Shown here: one piece after another, positions 1 through 7,727 of the stretch
How positions within the stretch are numbered: position 1 is the stretch's first letter
How the letters are laid out: each line of letters begins with the position of its first letter
Assembly (NCBI GenBank): GCA_002325645.1
Contig: DCSN01000218.1
Coordinates: 23,463-45,806, forward strand
Direction of reading: 5' to 3'
DNA: 22,344 nt
Source of the DNA: Pseudanabaena sp. UBA1465
GTDB lineage: Bacteria > Cyanobacteriota > Cyanobacteriia > Pseudanabaenales > Pseudanabaenaceae
Made by a program: the position numbers and the translations under genes
Notes under the pieces: generated by a model
The model's input: only the letters and a program-made list of their open reading frames with translations
What the model was told of the DNA's origin: nothing
Database searches by the model: none

Positions 1-22
1 ACACTTTTAATTAATTTGGCTT

Positions 23-49
23 CAAAAAGCTTGCAAAGCAAGCTTTTTG
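23..49 (+). terminator. Rho-independent terminator of an upstream gene
   Basis: A perfect 12-bp stem (23-34 with 38-49) closes on a 3-base loop and its right arm ends in five T. It most likely ends a plus-strand gene to the left of the window. It lies between the TTG at 16 and the ATG at 85, which argues that cruP starts downstream of it. Confidence 0.7.
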
Positions 50-84
50 AGAATTTATCTGGGTTTGCTATATTTTGGAAAAAT

Positions 85-1689
85 ATGTCTTTATTGGAAA
101 CTGTGCGATCGCAAATGCCTCCAGAAATCCCAGCGCAATTAGAGCGCATGGATGCGTTTTGGCATAAATATCGTCAGTTTGATCAAGAGATTCCTCAAGT
201 TGTCGATACTTCTCAAAGCAGATCTCAAAATAAATTAGGGGATCACGATTTTGATGTGATCGTTTGTGGTGGCACATTGGGGATATTCATTGCCTGTGCA
301 TTGCAGCAACTTGGTTGGGATGTAGTTATTATCGAGCAAGGGGCTTTGCGGGGTCGAGTCCAAGAATGGAATATTTCACGACAGGAATTAGAGATATTTC
401 TAGAGTTAGATTTACTAACGGAAATGGAATTAGAAACCGCGATCGCCACAATCTATAATCCTGCGCGAGTTGGCTTTGAGGGCGGTAAAGATCTATGGGT
501 GCGGGATGTTCTCAATATTGGTGTTGATCCTGTCTATTTATTAGAAACTCTCAAACAGAAATTCCTTGCTGCGGGGGGTAAATTATTAGAGCAAACCATA
601 TTTAAAAAGGCGATCGCCTATCCTGATGGCATCGCTGTAGAAGTAACTCATAAAAACGATAATGCAGTTAATCCCCCCATAGAAAGACTTACAGGACGAT
701 TATTACTAGATGTGATGGGGCATTTTTCGCCGATCGCGAAACAAGCGCGATCGCAGGTACAGGGCAATCTTAAACCCGATGGAGTCTGTATGGTGGTGGG
801 TAGTTGTGCGAAGGGAATGTCTGAAAAGCCCTATGGAGACTTGATTTATAGCTTTACGCCAATTCAAAATCAATGTCAATATTTTTGGGAAGCATTTCCC
901 GCCAAAGATGGCAGAACCACCTATATGTTTACCTATGTGGATGCGGAGCCGCAGCGTCCTAACTTTGCCCAACTAATGGAAGACTATCTTTTTTGGTTGC
1001 CGAAATATCAAGAAATAGAACTCCATCAACTAAAGTTTGAGCGCGTTCTGTTTGGCTTTTTCCCTTCCTACAAACAAAATCCTTTGCAAACTCCTTGGGA
1101 TCGGATTTTACAGGTGGGGGATAGCTCAGGAATGCAATCTCCTCTTAGCTTTGGCGGATTTGGCGCAATGGTGCGGCATTTGCCACGCTTAACCGATGGG
1201 ATTAATGCGGCTCTGCATGGTGACTGGCTATCGAAACAAGACTTGCGATCGCTGCAACCCTATCAACCTAATTTATCGGTTACTTGGCTATTTCAAAAAT
1301 CGATGAGTGTTGCCGTTAATCAGAAAGTTCAAAGCGATCGCATTAATTATTTGCTGGCTGTCACCTTTATGGCAATGGAGAAATTAGGCGATCGGGTTCT
1401 CTATCCATTTTTGCAAGACGTGGTGCAGTTTGTGCCATTGGCTCAGACAATGTTAGCCATGTCCATTGCCGATCCTGTGCTGGTTCTCAAAATCATTCAA
1501 CAGGTGGGAATTGGAACCTTAGCTAATTGGCTCAAGCATTATCTCAATCTAGGAGCCTATAGTTTTTTAAATCAGCTTGGTCAAACCATTGAGCCAGCGA
1601 TCGCCAATTTATTACCCGAACAGCAATATCAATTACAGCGTCAGATTGACGCATGGAAATATGGTTCAGGCGGAGATTATAAGCGATAA
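85..1689 (+). CDS. cruP: CruP-type lycopene cyclase paralogue (FAD-dependent)
   Basis: This 534-residue flavoprotein belongs to the CruA/CruP branch of FAD-dependent lycopene cyclase-like enzymes. Near the N-terminus is the dinucleotide-binding motif VIVCGGTLG (about residues 58-66), followed by QEWNISR (about 93-99), a family signature. Further along are PDGVCMVVGSCAKG, QYFWEAFP and the second FAD motif GDSSGMQSPLSFGGFG (about 345-360). This order matches the plant and cyanobacterial CruP proteins I recall better than CruA, whose flavin motif and spacing differ. CruP has been linked to protection against reactive oxygen species in oxygenic phototrophs rather than to bulk lycopene cyclisation, so its reaction should be treated as unsettled. 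An in-frame TTG at 16 would add 23 residues, but that extension runs through a terminator hairpin, so ATG 85 is preferred. Its stop lies two bases from the convergent nuclease gene, with no hairpin between them. Confidence 0.85.
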   Translation: MSLLETVRSQMPPEIPAQLERMDAFWHKYRQFDQEIPQVVDTSQSRSQNKLGDHDFDVIVCGGTLGIFIACALQQLGWDVVIIEQGALRGRVQEWNISRQELEIFLELDLLTEMELETAIATIYNPARVGFEGGKDLWVRDVLNIGVDPVYLLETLKQKFLAAGGKLLEQTIFKKAIAYPDGIAVEVTHKNDNAVNPPIERLTGRLLLDVMGHFSPIAKQARSQVQGNLKPDGVCMVVGSCAKGMSEKPYGDLIYSFTPIQNQCQYFWEAFPAKDGRTTYMFTYVDAEPQRPNFAQLMEDYLFWLPKYQEIELHQLKFERVLFGFFPSYKQNPLQTPWDRILQVGDSSGMQSPLSFGGFGAMVRHLPRLTDGINAALHGDWLSKQDLRSLQPYQPNLSVTWLFQKSMSVAVNQKVQSDRINYLLAVTFMAMEKLGDRVLYPFLQDVVQFVPLAQTMLAMSIADPVLVLKIIQQVGIGTLANWLKHYLNLGAYSFLNQLGQTIEPAIANLLPEQQYQLQRQIDAWKYGSGGDYKR

Positions 1690-1691
1690 AT

Positions 1692-2513
1692 TTAAATTGC
1701 AATTTCGGGAATATCTTCAAGATTATTGCTTGTAAATTTGGTGAGCATCTCTCCGCGATCGCAGCGATCGCGAAACTCACAATATTTACAATCAGAGCTA
1801 TGAACATCCTTTAATGTGGGATATTCCTGAGCCTGAGCAATTTCCCTTAAAATCCCTTGGATCTTTTTGCCAGTGCGTTCATAATCAGTTTGCGAATAAT
1901 TAATAACCACCGACTCAGCAGTATTCGCAAACCAATAGGTCATCGATAGCTGCTCAGGTGCATAGTTAGTCGTTTTTGCTAACAAATATAAATATAGTTG
2001 CGTTTGCCAATTAGCGATTAACGTATCTTTTGCGATCGCCACTTGGTGAGTTTTCCAATCGAGGATTTGCGCTTGGCGATCGCCCAAAATTAACAGGTCA
2101 TAAATTGCAGTTAAGACAAAATATCCTTGAAGGTGATCGCTATTTTGATGATGATCCGACAGAAACTCCTGAGATATCTCTAAGGTGCGGCGATGCTCAC
2201 AGAGGCGATCGCCCTCAATCATAACTGGGGGATGATCCTTAAAAGCTGCTAACCATGTTTGCAATCGCTCATCACTACTTGCCAAATCAGATACATCTAA
2301 GCCTAATTGCTGTTGTTGCATCAACAAGTGAAACTCTGAACCTAACTGCAACTTTTTTTTGCGATCTAAATCCGCTTCTGGTAAGCTCAGCACCTCTAAA
2401 AATTTATATTGATATTTACGCCGACAAGTTTCCCAAATATTGAGATTTCCTTGTGAAATTGAAGTGATGGGATAAATAGCTGTCATTGCAGATTTGCGTT
2501 CTTGTAGTACCAT
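1692..2513 (-). CDS. PD-(D/E)XK nuclease family protein with Fe-S cysteine set
   Basis: The 273-residue product has the core of a RecB/Cas4-like PD-(D/E)XK nuclease: GSEFH with His62, Asp139 in the YDLL strand, the catalytic ILDWKTH (Asp152, Lys154) and the QxxxY motif (Gln172-Tyr176). One cysteine near the N-terminus (Cys30, in ETCRRKYQYKF) plus Cys242, Cys245 and Cys251 (CKYCEFRDRC) form the split four-cysteine pattern that binds a 4Fe-4S cluster in AddB and Cas4. This predicts a stand-alone DNA exo- or endonuclease. No cas, recB/addA helicase or prophage gene is next to it, so its partner is unknown. The start is uncertain: the ATG at 2484-2486 (residue 10, MTAIYP) is equally plausible and would give a more usual N-terminus and more room for the divergent promoters. 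It is transcribed away from the gene at 2538 and converges on cruP. Confidence 0.8.
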   Translation of the reverse strand: MVLQERKSAMTAIYPITSISQGNLNIWETCRRKYQYKFLEVLSLPEADLDRKKKLQLGSEFHLLMQQQQLGLDVSDLASSDERLQTWLAAFKDHPPVMIEGDRLCEHRRTLEISQEFLSDHHQNSDHLQGYFVLTAIYDLLILGDRQAQILDWKTHQVAIAKDTLIANWQTQLYLYLLAKTTNYAPEQLSMTYWFANTAESVVINYSQTDYERTGKKIQGILREIAQAQEYPTLKDVHSSDCKYCEFRDRCDRGEMLTKFTSNNLEDIPEIAI

Positions 2514-2537
2514 ATCGTCAAACGATCGCCATCACCT

Positions 2538-5500
2538 ATGAGTGCAACTGCTATTTCCGACTCTAATTCATCGATGCGCCGCTTTTTAAAAATCGTGAAC
2601 CTGCGTCCCGACGAGGCTGAACGCACGTTTTTGATGTTTTTATTTTATTGTGCAACATCGATCGGAGCAGTATGGCTTGAATATTCTAGCTCTACCCTAT
2701 TTCTCGAAGCCTATAAAGCCGAAAATCTTACTTGGGTATATATCGCCACCGCCTTTGTGGTGACAGCTTTTGGCGTTTTTTATTCATGGTTACAAAAGCT
2801 CTTTCCTTTGCGTTGGGTGATGCTGGGCATCTCCTGTTTCTTAGCTTTGCCATTACCCTTGGCATGGATGGGGCTAACCCAAAAGGGATCATTGATCTAC
2901 ATGGCGGCTGTTTTTGGCATTCGGCTATGGGTAGAGGGAATTTATGTACTTAGTAATATTAATAACGACATTGCCGCCAATCAATTATTTAATATTCGTG
3001 AAATTAAACGTGCATTCCCTTTAATTAGTACAGGCATTATCGTTGCCGAGATTTTGGGCGGATTTTCCTACCCATTTTTTGTGAGCTTAGTGGGAGTCAC
3101 CAATATGACCCTCGCTACTTGCTTCATGCTCTTAGTGGGAGCATCTTTATTGTTTTATCTCAGCACTCGCTACCGCCAAGCCTTTCCCAATTCCATCTAC
3201 AGCGTCACCGAAGATGGAGACATGGCCACGCGATCGCTACAGGGCAATCTGCTCAAATATGTCTGGTTACTATTTGGCTTTTTTATTGCTGCCCAAGTTT
3301 TGTTTTTTATGATCGAGTTTCAGTATCAAACCCAACTGGAAATTAATCTCAAAACTGAAGAGGCGATCGGTAGCTTCCTAGGCATTTTTGGCGGCATTAT
3401 GGGTGTCTTTAAGCTGGCGCTACAGCTTTTTGGTTCTAGCCGTATTATTGAACGTATCGGCGTGTTTTTTGCAGTACTCATGCCGCCAGTGGGGATTATT
3501 ATCACGGGAACATTGGCGGGATTTGCGCCCTTTGGTTTGCTAGTTGGTTTCGTGGTTCTGAAATTTTTTGATGAACTATTTCGATTTACGATTGTCGCCG
3601 CCACAGCACCAACCCTATTTCAAGCCATCCCCGATCAGTTTCGCAGTCAAATTCAATCCTTTGTCAGAGGGATTGCCGATCCATTGGCAACGGGTGGTGC
3701 AGGGGTTTTAATTTGGATTGTCAGCGAAATCTTTAAAAAAAGAGGCGTTAGTGTCGATATTTCTTCCCATTGGTTCGCGGCGGTAATTGTGGTGGTTGCC
3801 TTGGTCTGGGTGGCAGTTATTTGGTTGCTGAGACGCGGATATTTAGAACTATTAATCCAGAGTGTTGAGCGAGGACAGTTGGGGTTGATGGCAGTGGATA
3901 CTCGCGAGATGCGCCGCGCTGTAGCCGAGTCAATGGCAAGAGCCGAAACCCAAGCCGAGCAATCTATTTGTATTGATCTGTTGACCCAAATTGCACCACA
4001 GGCTGTGGGTGAGTCCCTTGCCCCTATGCTGTCACAGATGACTCCAGATTTACAGGCTCAGAGCATTGAGGCTATGCTAGAAAATCCTGAGTCGAAGTAT
4101 TTGCCCTATATCAGTGAGGTGATGCAATCACCCAATGCTTCACCACAGGTACAGGCTTTATGTTTGCGCTATGTTTTACTAGCTGATGAAAAAAATCGAG
4201 ATATTGATAGCCTGAGACATTATTTAGGTCCAGAGCAAAACCCGATTATTCGGGGTACGGCGGTGGCGCTGATGATGCGTTTGGGGGCTTCGTCACAGGT
4301 GGCTGAAGCAACTAATACTTTGCGGCATATGATCACTAGTTCCTCACAGCCTGAACGAGTATTAGGCTGTCGGGCTTTGGCGGAAGCGGCTTTTATGCAG
4401 TCTTTGCGTTTTTATGTGCCGCAATTATTACAAGATCCTTCGATAGAGGTGCGTTGTGCTTTGCTTAAGGCGATCGCCGCTACCCGTACTAGTGAATATT
4501 TCCCGTCGCTTGTGCGGGGGTTGCATTATAAAGTGACCCGCAAAGCTGCCCATGAAGCATTAATTACCCTTGGTGATGATGCGATTAATCCATTGCTAGA
4601 GTTTGTCTATAGCGATCGCAGCCCCGATCATGTTCGCATCCAAGCATGGGATATTTTAGGGGAAATTAGAAGCCAAACTTCAATTTCAGTTCTTGCCAAT
4701 AATTTATTTAAATCTTGGGGCAAACATCGGCGGCAAATTTTACGAACTTTAATTCGGATACCGCAAGAACATGGGATTGAGGCTGTTTTAGAATTGATCG
4801 GACGTAGCGGCATCGAAAAAATGGTAGTTCAAGAATTAGGGATCATGACTGAAGCATGGGCGGGTGTAGAAGATATGAGTCTAACGCCTATTTTGAATGC
4901 GGAAGTGGAACTATTGCTAGAGTCTTTGCGAAATGAGGCGAGCGATAGCTTAGAACGCATTTTTCTATTGATGAAATTGTTATACTCGGCATCGGCGATT
5001 CAGGCGGCCGCTTTTAATATTTTATCTGGCTCGAAAAGTAGTCTTGCTCGCGGGATGGAGATTTTGGACAATACCGTTGATTTAAGTGTTAAACAAATTT
5101 TATTGTCCGTCGTCGATAATCGCTCCATCCCCGATAAACTGACTGTCCTCGCCACCATTCACCCCTACAGACCCCTCGCTCCCGTTAAAAGACTGCAACA
5201 GATTGTAGAGTTGCGCCATTGTTTATCGGATTGGACTTTGGCTTGCTGCTTTCATGTGGCACGGACTCAGTTTTGGAGTTTGTCAGCCGAATCAATGCTG
5301 AAATGCTTAGAATACCCCACAGGATTTGTCAGGGAGTCAGTGATTTCTTATTTGCAAGTTGCCTCACCGCGATCGCTAATCAGAATTTTGCCGCGTTTAT
5401 TAAAGGATCGTGATTCTTTAGTATTGGCTCAGGCAAGGGCGATCGCCTATTATTTTGAAAATAATGACAGAAACACCCTAAATCTAAGTGATAATTCCCA

Positions 5501-5573
5501 AGTAAGAACCGATATAGATACCGAGATAAGAACGAGAATGATCGGCAAATCAAAGGGTCATGGGGAGTTGTAA
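2538..5573 (+). CDS. ADP/ATP carrier/MFS-like membrane protein with C-terminal HEAT-repeat domain
   Basis: The 1011-residue protein has two halves. Residues about 30-435 are a polytopic transporter-like domain with around a dozen hydrophobic segments, including a conserved polar stretch after the fourth or fifth helix (LSNINNDIAANQLFNIREIK). That resembles the nucleotide-translocase (Npt/AAA) branch and distant MFS proteins. Residues about 445-985 are soluble, alpha-helical and made of HEAT-like repeats, e.g. APQAVGESLAPMLSQ, DPSIEVRCALLKAIAAT and HKVTRKAAHEALITLGDDA-like units. Known relatives in other bacteria combine this membrane domain, HEAT repeats and a cyclic-nucleotide-binding domain. 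Here that last domain is the next gene, 3 bases downstream, so the two products probably work together. The substrate cannot be told from the sequence; nucleotide exchange is only suggested by family. The gene starts 24 bases from the divergent nuclease ORF. Confidence 0.7.
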   Translation: MSATAISDSNSSMRRFLKIVNLRPDEAERTFLMFLFYCATSIGAVWLEYSSSTLFLEAYKAENLTWVYIATAFVVTAFGVFYSWLQKLFPLRWVMLGISCFLALPLPLAWMGLTQKGSLIYMAAVFGIRLWVEGIYVLSNINNDIAANQLFNIREIKRAFPLISTGIIVAEILGGFSYPFFVSLVGVTNMTLATCFMLLVGASLLFYLSTRYRQAFPNSIYSVTEDGDMATRSLQGNLLKYVWLLFGFFIAAQVLFFMIEFQYQTQLEINLKTEEAIGSFLGIFGGIMGVFKLALQLFGSSRIIERIGVFFAVLMPPVGIIITGTLAGFAPFGLLVGFVVLKFFDELFRFTIVAATAPTLFQAIPDQFRSQIQSFVRGIADPLATGGAGVLIWIVSEIFKKRGVSVDISSHWFAAVIVVVALVWVAVIWLLRRGYLELLIQSVERGQLGLMAVDTREMRRAVAESMARAETQAEQSICIDLLTQIAPQAVGESLAPMLSQMTPDLQAQSIEAMLENPESKYLPYISEVMQSPNASPQVQALCLRYVLLADEKNRDIDSLRHYLGPEQNPIIRGTAVALMMRLGASSQVAEATNTLRHMITSSSQPERVLGCRALAEAAFMQSLRFYVPQLLQDPSIEVRCALLKAIAATRTSEYFPSLVRGLHYKVTRKAAHEALITLGDDAINPLLEFVYSDRSPDHVRIQAWDILGEIRSQTSISVLANNLFKSWGKHRRQILRTLIRIPQEHGIEAVLELIGRSGIEKMVVQELGIMTEAWAGVEDMSLTPILNAEVELLLESLRNEASDSLERIFLLMKLLYSASAIQAAAFNILSGSKSSLARGMEILDNTVDLSVKQILLSVVDNRSIPDKLTVLATIHPYRPLAPVKRLQQIVELRHCLSDWTLACCFHVARTQFWSLSAESMLKCLEYPTGFVRESVISYLQVASPRSLIRILPRLLKDRDSLVLAQARAIAYYFENNDRNTLNLSDNSQVRTDIDTEIRTRMIGKSKGHGEL

Positions 5574-5576
5574 CCA

Positions 5577-6020
5577 ATGCTAACCAGTATTGATCGTTTG
5601 TTATTGGTAAGAGGTGTTCCGATCTTTAAGGAGTTACGGGACGACTTTTTGGTGCGTCTAGCTTCAATTATGAATGAGGTGTCCTATCCATCGAGCAGAA
5701 TGATTTTCGCGCAAGGTCAAGAGGGGCGATCGCTATATATTGTGGTGGCGGGAAAGGTGCGGGTGCATTTAGAGGATAAGGATTTGGCAATTTTAGATAA
5801 AGGCAGTTGTTTTGGGGAAATGTCGCTCTTTGACGCAGAACCGCGATCGGCTTCGGTGACGGCGATTACTAGCTGTGATTGTCTGGTGCTGACTCAGCAA
5901 CAACTCTATGAGGCGATCGATGAAACCCCTGATATTGCCGTAAATATTATTCGGTTACTATCGCGCCGCATCCGCACCCAAAATATCCAAATCAACGAGT
6001 TACAAGCTTCCAAGAAATAA
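5577..6020 (+). CDS. Stand-alone cyclic nucleotide-binding domain protein
   Basis: The 147-residue product is almost entirely one CAP/PKA-type cNMP-binding domain. The phosphate-binding cassette is clear: GSCFGEMSLFDAEPRSASVT at about residues 76-95, with the Glu that contacts the ribose and the Arg that contacts the cyclic phosphate both present. It has no helix-turn-helix DNA-binding domain after the C-helix (RLLSRRIRTQNIQINEL), so it is not a complete CRP transcription factor. The ATG lies 3 bases after the stop of the HEAT-transporter gene, with a GGGGAG ribosome-binding site inside that gene's end, so the two are translationally linked. I infer that it is the regulatory domain of that protein, encoded as a separate chain. 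It is followed directly by a strong hairpin. Confidence 0.85.
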   Translation: MLTSIDRLLLVRGVPIFKELRDDFLVRLASIMNEVSYPSSRMIFAQGQEGRSLYIVVAGKVRVHLEDKDLAILDKGSCFGEMSLFDAEPRSASVTAITSCDCLVLTQQQLYEAIDETPDIAVNIIRLLSRRIRTQNIQINELQASKK

Positions 6021-6056
6021 AAGCTTAAGGTGCGCGTTGCACCACCTTAAGCTTTT
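6019..6056. terminator. Bidirectional terminator between the cNMP gene and photolyase
   Basis: A perfect 14-bp stem (6019-6032 with 6043-6056) has AAAA on one outer side and TTTT on the other, so it can end transcription from both sides. It starts at the cNMP gene stop and lies about 25 bases from the photolyase stop. The 10-base loop contains a second, smaller GTGC/GCAC pairing. Confidence 0.8.
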
Positions 6057-6081
6057 GAATTAAGTGCAAAGCGCTGTAAGC

Positions 6082-7509
6082 CTAAATTTTGCAATCTTTA
6101 TAGAGACTTTTAAATTTTTGCTGTTGGAACTGGTGATCGACTATAGGCAAAGGATAATCGCGGCGTTTACACTGGTGCGGTGGAATATTGCCACTCAGAA
6201 GTTCGGCGGTGGTCAGCCCCTGCAACTCAGGCAACCAGCGCAAAATATATTCTCCTTCAGGGTCGTATTTACGCGCCTGTGACGCAGGGTTAAAAATCCG
6301 TAAAGGTTTGGGGTCCATGCCACTAGAGGCGCTCCATTGCCAACCACCATTATTTGCTGCGAGATCACCATCGAGTAACTTCTGCATAAAATAGCGCTCA
6401 CCCCATTGCCAATTAATGATCAAATCCTTAGTTAAGAAACTTGCGACGATCATGCGACAGCGATTATGCATCCATCCCGTTTGATTGAGTTGTCGCATCG
6501 CGGCATCGACAATCGGATAGCCCGTGCGCCCCTCACACCATGTCTCAAATTTTTGCTGATCATCTTCCCAAGGGAAATCCCGCATTTGGGAACGATAGGC
6601 TCCTGTTTCTAATTCAGGAAAGTAAAAGAGAACATGTTGATAGAATTCGCGCCATGCTAGTTCCTGTTTCCATGTGGTGATTCCCGTTGCTTCTTCTTCA
6701 CTCCGCACAAGTTGCTCAGAGGCGATCGCTGCCTCCCAAACCCGCCTGATGCCCACCGTACCGAAGCGCAGATGTGGACTCAGGGTTGATGTACCCGCAT
6801 GGGCAGGAAAATCCCGTTCTGTTTGATAGCGTAAAATTCCATTACCATCACAAAATTGAGTTAATAGTTCTAAAGCGGCGGCTTCTCCAGCCTTTGGTAA
6901 CTTAATATCATTAATAAATTTAAGTTCGCGGAGACTCGGCAAAGGAATTATCGGCAAATTCTCATAGCTCGATAAACCCGTTAATTTTTGGGGTGCATCA
7001 AAGGGTTGCGGCTTTGGTTTGCTTTGCCAATTGCGCCAAAATGGAGTGTAAACCTTATAGGGTTCTCCTGCTTGAGTGGCGATCGCGTCAGGAGCGATTA
7101 GCCCAATATCGACAAAACTTTTAACCTGTAAGCCTAGTTCTTGCAAAGATTGCATGGCGGCGCGATCGCGTTTAATCGCAAAGGGTTCAACATCCTGATT
7201 AAAAAATACATGGGTTGCCTGAATAGATTTTGCTAATTCACAAAGGGAATTAACAGGCTGACCATACATAAACAATAAATCACTACCTAATCGCCGATAG
7301 TTGGCTTGTAATTCCTTGAGACAACCGAGCATAAAGTCAACTTTGCTGCCTTCGGTGACACCATCATCAAGAATATCGGGATCAAAGATAAATACCCCTA
7401 GCACCTTGCCGCGATCGCCAACTTGGGCGATCGCCTGACTTAGGGCAGGATGATCATCAATTCGCAAATCGCGCCGATGCCAAACTAAAGCAATTTGATT
7501 AGAAATCAT
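6082..7509 (-). CDS. phr: Class I CPD photolyase (deoxyribodipyrimidine photo-lyase)
   Basis: The 475-residue enzyme repairs cyclobutane pyrimidine dimers with blue or near-UV light. The N-terminal Rossmann-like antenna domain begins IALVWHRRDLRIDDHPAL, as in class I photolyases. The C-terminal FAD domain carries TSTLSPHLRFGT, WREFYQHVL, GRTGYPIVDAAMRQL, GWMHNRCRMIVASFL and ANNGGWQWSASSG (about residues 386-398), including the Asn next to the flavin N5 and the Trp residues of the electron-transfer chain. Length is normal (E. coli 472). The antenna chromophore (8-HDF or MTHF) cannot be decided by eye; 8-HDF is usual in cyanobacteria. The gene follows mfd in the same direction, but a terminator and a MITE separate them, and only 31 bases lie between the MITE and this start codon. 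Its promoter must therefore lie in or beside the MITE. Confidence 0.93.
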   Translation of the reverse strand: MISNQIALVWHRRDLRIDDHPALSQAIAQVGDRGKVLGVFIFDPDILDDGVTEGSKVDFMLGCLKELQANYRRLGSDLLFMYGQPVNSLCELAKSIQATHVFFNQDVEPFAIKRDRAAMQSLQELGLQVKSFVDIGLIAPDAIATQAGEPYKVYTPFWRNWQSKPKPQPFDAPQKLTGLSSYENLPIIPLPSLRELKFINDIKLPKAGEAAALELLTQFCDGNGILRYQTERDFPAHAGTSTLSPHLRFGTVGIRRVWEAAIASEQLVRSEEEATGITTWKQELAWREFYQHVLFYFPELETGAYRSQMRDFPWEDDQQKFETWCEGRTGYPIVDAAMRQLNQTGWMHNRCRMIVASFLTKDLIINWQWGERYFMQKLLDGDLAANNGGWQWSASSGMDPKPLRIFNPASQARKYDPEGEYILRWLPELQGLTTAELLSGNIPPHQCKRRDYPLPIVDHQFQQQKFKSLYKDCKI

Positions 7510-7540
7510 GTTTTTTTAAATTACTATTTTTTGAGATTAG

Positions 7541-7690
7541 TAGGACTTACGCAAAAGTTGCTAAGACCCTCACCCCTAGCCCCTCTCCCAAAAAGGGAGA
7601 GGGGAACAAGAAAAATCTCTTACTCCCCTTCTCCCAGAACGGGAGAAGGGTTTGGGGGATGAGGGCGATTTGGATTTTGCGTAAGTCCTA
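7541..7690. mobile_element. MITE with 16-bp terminal inverted repeats and 5-bp target duplication
   Basis: The 150-bp element begins TAGGACTTACGCAAAA (7541-7556) and ends with its exact reverse complement (7675-7690). ATTAG directly flanks both ends (7536-7540 and 7691-7695), as expected for a 5-bp target-site duplication. The interior is GC-rich and made of two hairpins of the form CCCCTCTCCC/GGGAGAGGGG (first stem 7580-7589 with 7595-7604). There is no ORF of transposase size, so it would need a transposase supplied in trans. The right copy of ATTAG is the base of the mfd terminator stem. Related interior sequence occurs at 10215-10266 and 19645-19747. Confidence 0.85.
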
Positions 7691-7691
7691 A

Positions 7692-7726
7692 TTAGAATAG
7701 GTGGCACTTCGTGCCACCTATTCTAA
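7692..7726 (-). terminator. mfd terminator hairpin
   Basis: A perfect 16-bp inverted repeat (7692-7707 with 7711-7726) has a TTC loop and starts one base after the mfd stop codon. It lacks a long T tract on the minus strand, so its efficiency is uncertain. It has the tight-loop form seen at several other gaps in this window. Confidence 0.65.
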
Positions 7727-7727
7727 A

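Noticed and set aside
16..84. TTG-initiated N-terminal extension of cruP.
   Set aside because: It reads through a perfect terminator hairpin (23-49), and ATG 85 gives a family-like N-terminus.
1116..1135. GGGGGATAGCTCAGG looks like the start of a tRNA gene.
   Set aside because: It encodes the conserved GDSSGMQ FAD motif of cruP, and no acceptor or anticodon stem follows.
5380..5577. Minus-strand ORF at the end of the HEAT-transporter gene.
   Set aside because: It lies wholly antisense to a clear gene with no recognisable product.
7541..7690. Possible CRISPR or small-RNA gene because of strong paired hairpins.
   Set aside because: Terminal inverted repeats and the ATTAG duplication explain it as a MITE.
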